From NCBI RefSeq assembly GCF_032854445.1, contig NC_088295.1, forward strand, positions 84,176,644-84,240,643: 64,000 nt of DNA, read 5' to 3'. The stretch comes from Liolophura sinensis. Its lineage: Eukaryota; Mollusca; Polyplacophora; Chitonida; Chitonidae. Numbering within the stretch: position 1 is the stretch's first letter; each line of letters opens with the position of its first letter. The notes below the pieces were generated by a model. It made no database searches, was not told where the DNA came from, and saw only the letters and a program-made list of their open reading frames with translations. A program made the position numbers and the translations under genes. Positions 45,641-58,529 of the stretch are shown here, one piece after another.

Positions 45641-47329
45641 TGGACCCTCATAGAAAACCATTCATTCAAGTTTTAACGTTAACCCATTGTTGTAATATTT
45701 GGTTTGTCAATTTTGTTTAAAACAATAATTAGTATAATAAGAGTCATTTTAATGGTACGCTTAATTTGACATAGCATTCCAGTAAATCAATGATCAATAT
45801 GTTATTGTACCCCTGTGTTTTAGATGTTTTGGGTTTAAATTTTAGACATCCCACTCTTCAGATATTATCATCTAAACTAAGCGTTATAACTTGAATCAAG
45901 CTCATTTTAACCTGATTTCATGTTTCCAGCGTTCAGGGTGGTAACTAGACCTGTAAAGATCTGTAACTAATCACAAATGTCCATTACCAAATCTAGTTTG
46001 CACCATATGAATCATGGCTTTTTCTATGTCTTAATTACAAGTCATGTTGAGATAAATAAATACATGTTCCTAAATGACAGACGCTAACTTTTTAATTTAA
46101 TTTATTCATGTGCTCTAGAACCGACGAAGTTGACGTGGGTTTAGCCACTCTCCAGTGAACCAGTGCGTGAAAGCAATGCAAACACCCCGAAGCTGTCAAG
46201 GTCAACCACTAAGACAATATAGGTTACTGGCCATGGTCGCTTGCCCTAGATTTCATTCAATTCTTTAAATATTTGTTGACAGTGTGATTGTATGTAAAGT
46301 GACAAATGGTGGTTCATGTATCTACCCAGCAAGCAAGATTCACGATTTGCCCCATGGCTTTCCTCATATACCCATCTATAAATATGGCCTTCTGTTGATA
46401 GGAGGCAGAAACAGTCAGCTGTAGTACTATACATGTTATCAGATGTTACCACATAATCCCGGAATAACCTTTTTAATGCTTTATAAGTGTTCAGTATTTC
46501 TAAAAAGACAAAATGTTTCAGCTATTGCCTGAAATAGCAAACTATGTATTTCCCACATGAAAGACAGTTTTCAAGGTTTACTCCGAATTCATTCAGCAGA
46601 GACAGATGTAAGTATTACAATCATACAGAATTCTAACAACTAAATGTAGCTTAATTTGGTAAGCTCACTTTGATGGAGGCGGCACAGCCAATAAAACAGC
46701 ACACATCCCCCTCGTAACGCACTCCAAAGAACAGATATCTGTAGGAACATACAGCTAATTAACATGACAGATCACACAGGCACTTGTACCCACCTCACAG
46801 AAGAGAAATACCTGTGCGAACTCATTCTTAATTAACAGGGGTATCTATGTACTCAAGCCACAAAACTGTTACAACTGTACGTACATGTATACACATTTAA
46901 CAGGAACACTTACACAAACATCCACGTGACAAAACATCGACACTTTCACGAACACATACTTAAGCAGGAAGATGTCTTCCCCCTGTGAAGGCTTCACCCA
47001 CTCTTCAGTGGTCGTGCACACCCACCTCAAAGAACAGAGGCAATACTCTTTAGCCTCATGTGTACTTAGAAGTAAAACTTATAAATATCTGATTACAGCA
47101 ACGCGTACTAAAATCTACCAGCAGCTGACATTTGAATTGAGCTTTAATCATTTCTGTCGTATCTGTGAACTGGAATTACATGTTTTACCCTATTGTTATT
47201 TTATTCTGGTAAATTTCGGATGAACCCTTGATTATATATAGACAATCCAACAAGCCCGCCGATGTAATTTTTTAGAGCCATCATTCATATTTGTGCATGA
47301 AAGGCAATCATTACTTACTCCTGAATATT
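45641..47329. other. Intergenic DNA, nothing recognised
   Basis: No supported gene. Short open frames on both strands lack splice support. Confidence 0.4.
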
Positions 47330-47800
47330 AGTGTAAAACCCTCGCTGAGGTAAACTGACAAGACGCCGTATTTCACCGGTTACGTACGAAATTTGTCAGT
47401 TATCACAGTGTCGTCGCATAAACCAGGTTTCTACTGGTGGACTAAGTGTTTCCGAATCCTGGTCTCATTATATTCTTTTAATGTATGTTAAAATGTGACG
47501 ACAACACAGCATTGTGTGTAATTGTTGACAAGTTACGCCTAATAAATTGCAATTAACATCACTGCATGTTTGCACATAATTCTTTTAATGCATGTTAAAA
47601 TGTGACAACACAGCATCTGTGTAATTGTTGACAGATGACGCCTAATAAATAGCAATTAACATCACTACATTTTTGCATTCTGTTCAAGCCATGTTACTAG
47701 AGGGCATGTAATTTTCCACTGCCTAAGCATTAACAGTTAGAATAAAACCCTATCTGGGGTAAAGTGATAAGATTTCCATATACCTTCTTAGTACAGCCAC
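47330..47800 (-). repeat. R48 dispersed repeat copies and a 112-bp tandem duplication
   Basis: Bases 47330-47420 and about 47690-47800 match, inverted, the element at 61.2 kb (AAACCCTCGCTGAGGTAAAC; CCCTATCTGGGGTAAAGTGA; ATTTCACCGGTTACGTACG). Between them, a segment beginning TTCTTTTAATGTATGTTAAA near 47473 is repeated near 47581 with its whole 112-bp context, ending in GCAATTAACATCACT. Confidence 0.75.
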
Positions 47801-47979
47801 CTCCCAAAGCCATGTTATTTTGAACTCAGTTCAGTAACTAAGGTGAGTGTCGACTGTTGTATATAAGTTTTACACATTTAAGGGAGGAAGGAAAGCATTA
47901 GATATTTAAAGTTAACACTTTCTAACGTGTGTAAAAGTTTAACACTTCAAAAATGACTAAAAAATGGTGTAATTTGACA

Positions 47980-48125
47980 CACCATAATGCTGGCCGAGGG
48001 CGGCCAGCATTATGGTGGGAGGCAATCTGGTAGAGCCCAAGGCAAATCCAGACTATCCTTAGGTTGCTTCCGGCTCATTGCGGCTTGTTGGCGGGCTCAC
48101 CACCTCTGCCTCGGAGCTCCCACTA
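47980..48125 (-). repeat. SINE-1 fragments in head-to-head arrangement forming a hairpin
   Basis: CACCATAATGCTGGCC at 47980-47995 is followed within six bases by its exact inverse, GGCCAGCATTATGGTG (48002-48017). An inverted, decayed SINE-1 middle then continues to about 48125. Confidence 0.85.
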
Positions 48126-48399
48126 ACAGTGTTAGTGTGACGTGAATGTTCCTTACAGTTATATGACCTACACGGCGATAAATCTCGCTCTACAACATTA
48201 TTTCAAACAGTTAAATCAGCCCACCACGGAGGAATAACCCGGCCAACGTCCCTCAGACTCAGAGTGTATAAAAGACTGGTGGCGGATGCTCGCGACATGT
48301 TTGTGTTCATTATATCACTGCTTGTATTTTACTGCTCGCTACCAACAAGGACATGGACCCTTCCAAATATAAATCAAGCACAGATTCTTAAATAATTTG

Positions 48400-48562
48400 T
48401 CTTTGATTTGATCCGATTGTGCTGTAGTGATATAGTGTGATTGTTGACAAATGGTCACATGAAAAGAATGCCTCAAAGTTTGGGTTATTTTTTAACTGTT
48501 CAAGTGAATCCTTAGCATCATGGCCTAAGCAGACCTGCTTAAAAAAATAATAGAGTGATGTT
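48400..48562 (+). repeat. R48 dispersed repeat, plus orientation
   Basis: It contains AGTGTGATTGTTGACAAATG, GTCACATG, TTTAACTGTTCAAGTGAATC, and ATCATGGCCTAAGCAGA, then an A-run and GATGTTAACCGCAATTAAC. The order is the same as at 61.2 kb. Confidence 0.7.
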
Positions 48563-48692
48563 AACCGCAATTAACACAGAGAAAGTTACATTTTTTAGTT
48601 ATTGACAATATACAGATTTATACATTCATGTTCACATAGAAAGAGACCCGGATATGACTAAGGACGACGTTTATACGTACATGTACAGGGCG

Positions 48693-48818
48693 TCACAGAA
48701 GTCGCGCACCATCCAGGGTGAGGTTGAATGCTTGAGCTACAGAGCTGTGTGTTGCCCCATCTCTTCCAAACATAAAAACCATTTCAACTCTTTCTTGTAC
48801 TGTTAGTTTATTAGCCAT
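48693..48818 (-). pseudogene. Transposase N-terminal HTH fragment (Tc/mariner- or DUF4817-like)
   Basis: A 41-codon minus-strand frame starts MANKLTVQERVEMVFMFGRD and continues with GATHSSVAQAFN, then stops. The pattern (LTxxERVxMVxxF...SxxxAxxxF) is that of the helix-turn-helix domain at the start of many Tc1/mariner-related transposases and transposase-derived proteins. No DDE domain follows. Confidence 0.5.
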
Positions 48819-50131
48819 AATTAAGTCTGAAAGAGAGAAATAAATTTAAAATCAGTATTAAATCTGAAACACAGAAACAAAATGAAAATCAGGATTTTGC
48901 ACGACTGTGTTTTGGATCGTCTATTTAGTGTGACATCAATTAATATGAATTCACATTGCGCAGTTATCAAAGTAACAACCGATATTTACATTTTAATATC
49001 GTTAACAAGTTTCTATTTTGGATATTTTTCTATTTTTTGACATATTCTTTCTCGCTCACTTTGATAAAACATCCTATCTGTTTTATCTGATAAAATATCT
49101 CGAATCGGTTTGAAAATTATAACTTATCTCTACTACACTAATTGTTAAAAACTGGGTGTATATGTATAAGCAAATATCATTGTCTCTACACGAACAAGCC
49201 TTCATTGTTCAGCTTTAAGTGTTGTGTCTTTGATCAAAGGAATTTTTCACATTGTTTTAGTATGTATACAATAGCAGAAGAATTGTTTTTTTGTGCTCTT
49301 AAGATTTTCCCACTCTCTTACTATAAAAGACATTTCATTTTCTTTAAGCCTATTTAAGTAAACTTCATGTGCTTACATTGTGGACCTCACTAACGCGTTG
49401 TGACATATGCCCTGTTGTTACCACCGCTGTCACTCGGTGCAGTAGACCTGTGGGTATGACTATATGAAAAGTTTTTTTCAAATTTCAAATTTTTCCTTGG
49501 GGTATAGTACTGGTACATAGCACTTTTTTTACTGTCATCTATTTTCTTGGCGCTATGACCAATGAGAACGCCTGATCGAATCCAGCTTTTGTTTCTCGGA
49601 TGCAGCTTTACGTCAGGAATCAGTTAACGAAGTATTGGAGGAATGATGTAATCATTTGTTACATGACCACAGACCTGTATGGAGGACTCCTATTTTGCGG
49701 ATATGGGTTAGGCCCTATCTAAGAAATTTGTTGCCCATATGGTGTATCTTAGTTCTCTAAACAAAGACAACATGTCCCCCTTTGGCATTAATATTCTTTC
49801 TTGGAGGGCAATTTACCAAAGGTACCCACATTTGGTGAGTACACAATGCCTTGTAACATTTGTTACATGCTTTGTGTAACACAATTTCACGATTTCAATC
49901 AATGTCACAAGTTATTACTCAAAGAAGTTTGTGTTTCAAGGAAATCAAACGACTTCTCAGCATGTTTCTTAAATTTTACAGTAGGTATAAAGCCTACCTT
50001 TCTAGCTCAGAATCTTTCGTCCGGAGCTTCATAATTGTGTGTAACTTGGGCTTTTATGAATAGTTGCATATACCTATATTTGTATTCAACCTGCAGATTG
50101 TTCGTGGGATAAAGTTTGAAATTTGAATTAC
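48819..50131. other. Intergenic DNA, nothing recognised
   Basis: AT-rich, with no supported exon, RNA gene or clear repeat. Confidence 0.4.
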
Positions 50132-50312
50132 GGCGCCCGTTTCACCCAACATCTTAAGTTTTTTGCAGAAGCAAAAGCGTTTTACTTAATCAACATAATA
50201 CCATGCTTTCATGTATTAAGTCTGACTTCAATTTTTCGAGAAATTCTCCATGTTCGTCTTGGGTAAGAAACTCGACTTTACTAAGCTTAGAAAATTTCGT
50301 GAAACAGGGCCT
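50132..50312. mobile_element. MITE-like element with terminal inverted repeats
   Basis: The left end, GGCGCCCGTTTCACCCAACA, pairs imperfectly with the right end, read inverted as GGCCCTGTTTCACGAAATTT. It is about 180 bp long and has no coding capacity. The GTTTCACGAAA-type end recurs at 50758-50890. Confidence 0.6.
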
Positions 50313-50757
50313 AGGTTATTCCTAGACTGAATATCGACAGTCTCCCCTGGATCGAAAGATTGTTTTTAACTCTTTTTCTGGAATGAGTCTTACAGTTATC
50401 AACTCTGAAATCCCTTCCATGGGCTATGGAAGCTGGACGACACTGACACTGATTTGCCCATGCTGGTGACAGCAGACCTCTTAGCTTGTTTGCCAACCGG
50501 TGTGCGATCAAGGAGCAACTGAATTACCTCCCTTCTATCGTGTGAATTCTCTAACAGCTTGACACAATGTGCGACTATACCGGGACCTAACGTCAGGTTT
50601 AGTTTTGAAAACTTAACGTTCCTGTTACTTATACCACAAACATTTTAAGTATATTGTTTGCCCGGTTTTTATGGTTTACTATTCTCCCTGAAATTATTAG
50701 TACAGAAATATGCATGTGCTTGTAAATTAACAGCAAATCAGTATATACAGAGAACAA

Positions 50758-50890
50758 GGCCCGCTTTCACAAAACATCGTATATCAAATTTCCGTAACAT
50801 TTCTCGTAACTAACGTCGCCTTATGGCACTATAACTTAGACGAGCAAAGGTAAGAGAAATATGACGTACGAAATTTTGTGAAAGCTGCCC
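50758..50890. mobile_element. MITE-like element, same end type
   Basis: Left end GGCCCGCTTTCACAAAACAT; right end inverted GGGCAGCTTTCACAAAATTT. The inverted repeat continues through ATATCAAATTTC versus GTCATATTTC. Length is about 133 bp and it is non-coding. Confidence 0.65.
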
Positions 50891-52194
50891 GTGGAGGGAG
50901 TCATGAGTTCGAATATTTACTGGGGCACAGAACAAGTCGTTTGTTTTTGTGGTGCGAATGCCGCGAGTATTGAAGTCGTTAATAAGACCGTTGTCCAGAC
51001 TGTTTTAATACAAGAAGACGTAGTACAGTGTATCATTCCGGTTTATACTGCAAACGATTATATCAGATAGCGTTATTGAACTAAGATAATCACGGATAAG
51101 AAACGAAAAGGGTGAAACTTTGGACTTTATCCAAAATTGTTCACACACTTCGTCAAGACTAATGATTATTGTCGGCTATGTAAATCATTTTCGCTAAGAA
51201 AAGGACAGGTTAGTCACAAATAAAACGTCCCATTTGAAGCGATAGGATTTACTTAAGACCTTGTGTGTAAAGTGTTCCAGAATTAGCAATCGTCACGTAG
51301 GATGTTTGAAAAATGTCGGGTGTTATCCCTGTTGCTTAATATGTGTTTCCTCCCTTGACATAATTTCACTGAAAAATTAACTGTACTCAGTGTCAATAGC
51401 ACACCAAAGAACAATCAGCTTCCACCAGAGATCGTTTGTTTTTTTATCTTTTTGGTTAGCATGTATTATGATTCACCGGTGTGGAAGTAGTTATCCAATG
51501 TTAAACACGCTAGACGTTTCCCGGTTGCTTACAGTTCGTGTTACGTAACATTTACTTAGCACATCTTGGGAAGTCGACCAAACTTCTGTCCCAGGAGTTC
51601 CATAACAAATCCCCTTATTGATATGGCTAATCGGCCGGATTAAGACATACTGTCATCTTCTCGTTACAAACTGCACAGAATCCTTTCAGAGCGTTACAGC
51701 ACACGCGTGTGCAGCTTAGATTTCTACATGACTCGCATACACCACGGTAAACAACAAATCTGAGAGAGAACCCGGATGGTTATAAATTTAAACAGTAAAG
51801 CTTAATTTAATCAGCTAAATACAGATATCAGAAGCTGAAATGAACGCACATCTGTCAGTTTCACCATAGCTTGTGATATTTCATTGCGGTTTGCTTTTTT
51901 TATAAAGAAAGGTCAATTTATGCACTATATTCTCTACACATAGTCTTGTGTAGTTCAAAAAGAGCAATATAACTTCAAAATCAGCGACCAAAGTGAGTAT
52001 CTTCAATCTAAAAGCATTGGCGACAATGTGATATTTTTATTCTATTTATTGGACAGGCTCTTTTGATGGGGCTTAAACAAATTATTTTAATTTTGCATTA
52101 CAAGGATATATGGTTAACACATCGTGAGTGGTTAGTTTACCATGATAATGTTGTCCATCTCTTGTCTTTTGACTGGGCCACAACCTTCAAGTCA
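50891..52194. other. Intergenic DNA, nothing recognised
   Basis: No supported gene or repeat. Confidence 0.4.
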
Positions 52195-52250
52195 TGTTAT
52201 GTCACTCTGTTGTCCCTGCCCTGGTTTTACTCTCTGCTCTAGTCTTTTAT
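52195..52250 (-). repeat. Single R48-type 48-bp unit
   Basis: GTCACTCTGTTGTCCCTGCC and GGTTTTACTCTCTGCTC match the 48-bp units near 3445-3636. Confidence 0.55.
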
Positions 52251-52419
52251 GTTGAATTTATTTTCTGAGTTTCACAGAAAACTCATGCAAGTCCACGATT
52301 TCCTTGAATAGTTATATTTATTTGTTTAACAGCATTTATAACACATGTGATATCGATCATGTGAATGCATGAAGCATTCCGAGAAGCACTTTTACCAACC
52401 AGTGTACCTTCCCAAATAC

Positions 52420-53600
52420 ATGTAAAGCCATCAGGAGTAAAGCCATAGCGTGATCCAGTTCGGAAACCTTCAAGAGTAAGGCCACAGAGGACCCACGCTA
52501 GAGAAACTTCAAGAATAAAGCCATAGAGGGATCCAGTTCGGAAACCTTCAAGAGTAAGGCCACAGAGGACCCACGCTGGAGAAACTTCAAGAATAAAGCC
52601 ATAGAGGGATCCAGTTCGGAAACCTTCAAGAGTAAGACCACAGAGGACCCACGCTGGAGAAACTTCAAGAATAAAGCCATAGAGGGATCCAGTTCGGAAA
52701 CCTTCAAGAGTAAGACCACAGAGGACCCACGCTAGAGAAACTTCAAGAATAAAGCCATAGCGTGATCCAGTTCGGAAACCTTCAAGAGTAAGACCACAGA
52801 GGACCCACGCTGGAGAAACTTCAAGAATAAAGCCATAGAGGGATCCAGTTCGGAAACCTTCAAGAGTAAGACCACAGAGGACCCACGCTAGAGAAACTTC
52901 AAGAATAAAGCCATAGCGTGATCCAGTTCGGAAACCTTCAAGAGTAACGTCACAGAAGACCCACGCTAGAGAAACTTCAAGAATAAAGCCATAGAGGGAT
53001 CCATTCGGGAAACTTTCAGTAGTAAACCCTTAGCGAGTTCCAGCCAGCCAACATGCAAGAGTAAAGGGATGGCAGGATCCAGCTGGAAAACCTTTCAGGG
53101 TAAAGGTATTAACGGGTTCAACCGGGAAACCTTGAGGAGTAAAACTATAACCAGGCTCATTTGGAAACCTTGAGGAGTAAAGCTATAACCAGGCTCACTG
53201 GGAAACTATCAAGAGTAAAGCTATACCCAGGCTCAGTGGGAAACTTTCAGGAGTAAAGCTATATCCAGGCTCATTGGGAAAGCTTCATGAGTAAAGCTAT
53301 AGCTAGGCTCATTAGGAAAGCTTCAGGAGTGCAGCTATAGAGAGACTCATTGGGAAAGCTTCAGGAGTAAAGCTATAGCCAGGCTCATTAGGAAACCTTC
53401 AGGATTAAAGCTATAGAGAGTCTCATTTGGGAAACCTTTTAGAGTAAAACTATATCCAGGCTCATTTGGTAAACCGTCAAGAGAAAAGTAATAGCCAGGC
53501 TCATTGGAAAACCTTCAGCAGTAAACCTATAGCCAGGCTCATTTGGGAAACCTTCAGCAGTAAGGCCTTAGCGGGTTCATCAAGAAATACACTGTGGCCG
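52420..53600. repeat. 78-bp minisatellite (two 38-40-bp halves) grading into diverged monomers
   Basis: Bases 52420-53010 hold nearly identical 78-bp units, pairing GATCCAGTTCGGAAACCTTC with GACCCACGCTGGAGAAACTT. From 53010 to 53600 the array continues as diverged 38-40-bp monomers of the type CTATAGCCAGGCTCATTGGG with AAACCTTCAGGAGTAAAG. Recent homogenisation has touched only the left half. Confidence 0.92.
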
Positions 53601-55338
53601 ATATTAAAACTGTATTAAAAATTCAGCCAGGCTTAAATTTTAATGCTAGTCTTGGTCTAATATACAAATAATGGCACTTTAACCCTGACTACTGTTATTA
53701 TCGGTCTTAACTGCTGGTACAGTTTTGAACAAGTGGGGCTAGAGCTTTGTCATTAAGAATTCAATAGGAGTTAGAAACACTCGAGAATGTTAGTCATTTG
53801 AGGTCATTTTGTGAAATCGATCGCCCACTGTCTTGTCGCAACTTTTTTTTCATATCTTGTGATATACATAAATGTCGTGGCTGGTACTTTGGAATGTGAA
53901 ATAGTTTGTTTTGCCATGTCACATTTGTATTCACCCATCAACCGAAGAAATCATTCCATACGAATTCATGCGTATTCACTTCGCCATCACACTTCAAAAG
54001 AGTGTCCAACCTTTACAATGATTTGTTAAATGCCATTTACTTTAATTCTCTTGCTATCTTCCAATACTTGCGATTAAATTTTACCGGAAATCGCCCAGTC
54101 CTCAGTTTGATATATAAAAGGTTAACAGTTAACGCCCACCGCGTTGCCTGTGTTCTGAAAGCCAACTTCCATGGAGATATCTTAGGGAATATCCAAACAA
54201 GATTTAAGCTTGTACTAATCCTCGTTAATCTTCGTTTAAACCATGACTTTCTGTCGGCTCGTGTAAAGATGTTGCCAAATTGGCAAAATCGTCACAAAAC
54301 TGTCCGGGTGTTCGGCCAGCATCCTTTGTGCGAAATCATTCCCCTTGCCACCCCACCCTTGCGTTTAAGGGCAATGACGCATCTCGTCTAGCCCACGAGA
54401 AATTTGAAACACCAAACGTCTGCGTCGAGTAAATAATATTTCAAATAATCAAAGTCTGATAAAATATCTGAATGATGCCGATGAAGATTTGCGGCTATTT
54501 ACCCAGAGAGCATTTTCATAGTTCAGTAGAATTCACTAATGGGGAGGGAATCTTTGGGTGGCACTAGAAAAAAGTTTTTTGTTGAAACAAACAGTCACAA
54601 GACGCTGAAATTAAACAACAGTGTGAAGCTGCAATTTTCTCACCATGTGGAGGCGCGCCTGCATTCCTGGTGGAGTCGGACTTGGCTCTAACGACGATTT
54701 GTCTTTCTCCGTTGTAGCGCTAAGCTAAACAACACTTTGACCTTCATGTAATTGTTTTTACAATGTTAATTGTCGATTTCCTGCAGCAAACTGAAGCAAG
54801 AAATCAATGAAGCCGAGTTTCATGTTAACACCCAGTCCAAAAAACAATAGATCGATATAAAATATTTTGACAGAACTATTTGCCAATCATAAAGTGTACT
54901 ATCACACAGAAAGAAGCAAAAACTCCCCAAAGTAAAATATGAAATGTCTTTTGGCAGAAGAAGTTCAGAAATATCCAACATTTTAACAAGAAATTGGCTC
55001 ATAAAGCGAAGCGGAAGTGAGCTGTTGTGATGCCAACAGCAGTATCGAAAGATTTTATTGTTCTGAAACTGGCCGGCTGTTTTGAATGTAGCGTTAAGTC
55101 ACAGAGATTTGCCAGATACCTTGACGTATCTTAAGGTCGAATGTTTCCTCCGAAGACACTGGTTTCCTCACTCATAACCCAGACGGTTATTATATTAATA
55201 AAACATTCTTGAGTGTGTTGCTAAGCACTTATCAGAGATATGGATAAATTGAGTTTAGACAATAAATTAAAATAAAATTGATGGAGGTACATAATTTTCA
55301 TATTAGAAAAATTTAGTCAGAAGACCAAGTAAGTTTAT
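53601..55338. other. Intergenic DNA with a decayed SINE-1 remnant at 55140-55215
   Basis: A weak SINE-1-like stretch (GTTTCCTCACTCATAACC, AAAACATTCTTGAGTGTG) is seen. A 161-codon open frame at 53906-54391 lacks an ATG start and any recognisable domain. Confidence 0.35.
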
Positions 55339-55551
55339 TTAGTTTGCTGGCTTAATGAGCTGACTGTTGTTGTTGTCCAAGGATCGCTCCCTGTGACGCC
55401 CGTTTCTCAGTGTCATTCGAGGCGTCCGGATAGCAGACTGATCAACAAGGCGTGTGGGCTGACAGCACTCCGAGTAAACAACCTCACTCTCACCAACCTC
55501 GCGGTATGGGATTGCAGGCCGACACAGACTTGAGCTCTCACAATCACTCAT
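55339..55551 (-). CDS. Possible 70-codon coding exon, unknown protein
   Basis: The minus strand has TTTTTCAG (acceptor-like), then an in-frame TAA, then ATG and a 70-codon frame beginning MSDCESSSLCRPAIPY and ending in NNNSQLIKPAN. The stop TAA overlaps an AATAAA hexamer, which could be the polyadenylation signal. Composition is coding-like, but no homology is recognised. It could be a small intracellular protein or chance. Confidence 0.3.
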   Translation of the reverse strand: MSDCESSSLCRPAIPYREVGESEVVYSECCQPTRLVDQSAIRTPRMTLRNGRHRERSLDNNNSQLIKPAN

Positions 55552-55559
55552 ACATCCAC

Positions 55560-57880
55560 TCAGGATTTACACCTGAAAAACTTCAAATGAATAATACAGG
55601 TGAAATCCGGGATATTAGAGAATGATAATCTTTGGCCTTTTTAAGAATGACCCCTGTTAAGTACTTCCCCCCCAGTAACGTTGCCAGGAACTTCCTCTAC
55701 ACTGCTAAGAACGTGTTCCAGACACACAAAAGAACGTAAGAGAAATTACATTTGACAGAACTACTGCAGCAAAATAACACTCATACATCTGTGTTTTGGG
55801 GGTAAGCGGAGACACACAACGCTATAACCAAGTTCCTGTTCATAAACAGTTGATGTGTTTATGATAATGCGTGTTGAAGCAATGAACTACTTTCATTTCT
55901 ATAAAACCTTATACATACGAATCATTTGAAAAGCTTATTTAATGAGATATTCACTGGAAAATGATGACATTACTGTTATCTGAAAGGATATTTACGTTAA
56001 AAATTGCACAAAAATAGTCCTATGTTACGGAGAGGGATTTTTGAAATTTTGTCAGCGTAATTTTGAGTCTCAAAACATGCTGCTCTCCGCTGGACATCCC
56101 CCCCCCCAATCCCCCTCCACTCCCCCCCCCCCCCCAAAAAAAAAAGCAATCCCAAAGCACAATTCATCTAATGTATAAAGAATGTGTGTCACGTCATTTG
56201 CAAAGATCTAATATTTAAATGTTATATGTTTTGAGCGGGAGAAGTGAATGTAGAAACCCGTGCATGGTGCTGATTCAGGTTTTTGTGTTAACCATATACT
56301 AGCCGATGTCATCTTCTGCACCAAACCTCGTGTGTTGGAATCACGCTTTGTCCGAGGTTCACAATGACGGTCATCTCTAAAACTAACCTGACAACACGTT
56401 CCTCACGAGTGTATCATTGACACAGACGAGTCAGCTGTCACCCCGTAAACCTACATCACTTGCCCCTTCTGAGAGGAAAAAAGTGGCAAGAAGAAAACCC
56501 CTCAGCCTAAGGAAGATTAAGTAAATATGTCTATGACAGGAATCCTTGATGATGATCTAAGGCGATTTTCTAATGGAGATACAAACATCAGTAAAACGCA
56601 ATTTGTATTTTTCATTACAAGGATGAGGTAATATTATTGTCATGACATGGAAAAAAACATGCATCACATTACCTTTTTATTGAATCAGTGATAAGCATTC
56701 AGAATAGGAAAATTCCAATACCAGCCTAATTATAGATATGAAGCATTAAGCCTTTTTGATATGTTTATCAATCAATCATAAACGTAATGATACTATTGCA
56801 AACTTTAGATCCATGTGTCCAATTCCTTTAGAACGGAAGGAAAGGATATCCTGATTACTTAAGTATGATTAAAGAAGGAACGGAGTTAACTAAAGATACC
56901 ACTGCAGGCCGAGCGAATGTCCTAAAAGTTAGATCCGTACGTTCAGTTTCGGAAATGGTGGATATCCGTACTATCAAGGAAAGAAGTCTGAAACCAAGAT
57001 ACCCTCAGATTATGCCTTACAGTATTAATCCCGTTAATTTTTAATCATCACGTCGTTATCACGTGCAAGCCGTATCCACTATCACTGTACATATTTTCCA
57101 AAACGAATGTGCTAATATACGGGACCAAGAACTGTGACGTTTTCAAGGTAAACCGGTAACCTAGTACCCATGTATTACAACAGAACAATAGTGAGTCCCG
57201 CTTGGAGTTGAGTCGCCAGTGATTTGGAAAAGCCATCCCTATACGATGGGAACACAAAGACGCATACCAAACGCATGGACACAACTGGGATCATTCACAA
57301 GAACAAGCAACATAAAAGACATACTGATACAGACATACACATAACACCTAGGATAAAATTCACTGATCTTGATTTTTTAGCACCGCCCTGAATATTACAG
57401 GATTCAGTGGCCGTCAAATAAACATAAAGGGTATATGTTTGATTCAGGGGCGTCATAAAGAAGGGTATTTCCCTGTCTAAATTCCGAGAAAGGTTGACAT
57501 CTTGGAGTTGTCAAAGACATCGTCGATGTACCAGGTAAGCTGGCGTATAAAGTCGGCTCCCGGTGAGAGATAGGAAGGACTTGCCGCCGATGTAGATTTG
57601 CAACATAAGTGTTCAGAAGTCGGTAAGCATGCCGGGCATACCTGGGTACTATCGCCTCGCGTTTTGCCGCGCTGTTGAGACACATCATGTCGGCAAATAG
57701 AAGATGTTTGCTTTCACACCTTTGTGTTGCTAAACATTCCCCTTATACAACAAGTTAGACGTGCACTCTAAGGGTTTGTCTGCTCATGAAGCTGATTTCA
57801 CATAAATACCTTTGTAGCCGAGCAATATGTCGATGTGTCAGCGACCTTTTGTATACACATACACAGAGACTGTGCGCATC
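55560..57880. other. Intergenic DNA, homopolymer-rich, no firm gene
   Basis: C- and A-runs at about 56097-56145 are likely assembly-sensitive. At 57404-57688 (minus) a 94-codon frame overlaps a strong plus-strand donor motif, CCAG/GTAAGC, near 57533. I cannot choose between strands. Confidence 0.3.
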
Positions 57881-57887
57881 CATGAAA

Positions 57888-58040
57888 GTCATTGTTATTA
57901 TAATGTACACCAAATATACAGACAATTAAACAAGGTTACTGTAACGTAGACTGGATCTTCCATGCCAGCATTGTCGTCATAATGTACATCAACTATACAG
58001 ACATCTACACAAGGTTAAAGTATGACGTAGTATTCCATAA
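57888..58040. repeat. Two-copy tandem duplication, about 76 bp
   Basis: ATAATGTACACCAAATATAC near 57899 and ATAATGTACATCAACTATAC near 57979 begin two blocks with the same order of CAGACA, ACAAGGTTA, GACGTAG-like and TTCCAT segments. Confidence 0.75.
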
Positions 58041-58529
58041 CAAGAGGAAATCCTACAGAATAATGAGCGATATACTTCTAATAAATGTAATCTTTTAATG
58101 GAGAAAATTCAGAATATTGCACAGCTGATATAAAGAAGAGCCGGGCGCCACTTGGTGTGATAAAGTACAAATACCTATGTCATGAAACGCAATATGTGAA
58201 CATTCTATAGAATGGCAACTTAAGAATTTTAATCGGGAAAACCTAAAGAAGCCCGCAGGAGACCGGAAAAGTGAAACATAATACCAAAAACAGCTTATGA
58301 CTGTCCTGTGTGACTAACCACCGGCACAACCAAGATAGCCCAACATATGGTTGTCATTGATAACAACTGTAAAGTTCGTCATCACATCACGCAAAATAAG
58401 AAAGTATTTTTTGCTCTCCTTGATTTCTGCATTTTGTCACATTGTCTAAATCATTTGAGCTGCATTATTTGTGGACTGTTCATTATGGTATGACACGCTG
58501 TCTTTCATGTTTCATATGAACTCTAAGCA

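Noticed and set aside
45379-45661. Ile/Ser-rich proteins on both strands
   Set aside because: They are translations of palindromic ATCGAT low-complexity DNA.
53906-54391. 161-codon open frame
   Set aside because: No ATG at its start, no recognisable domain, and coding-unlike composition.
56097-56145. Regulatory poly-C/poly-A tract
   Set aside because: Simple homopolymer runs; length is unreliable in assemblies and nothing ties them to a gene.
57404-57688. 94-codon minus-strand frame as a gene
   Set aside because: Composition is partly coding-like, but a plus-strand donor motif overlaps it and no partner exon on either strand supports a model.
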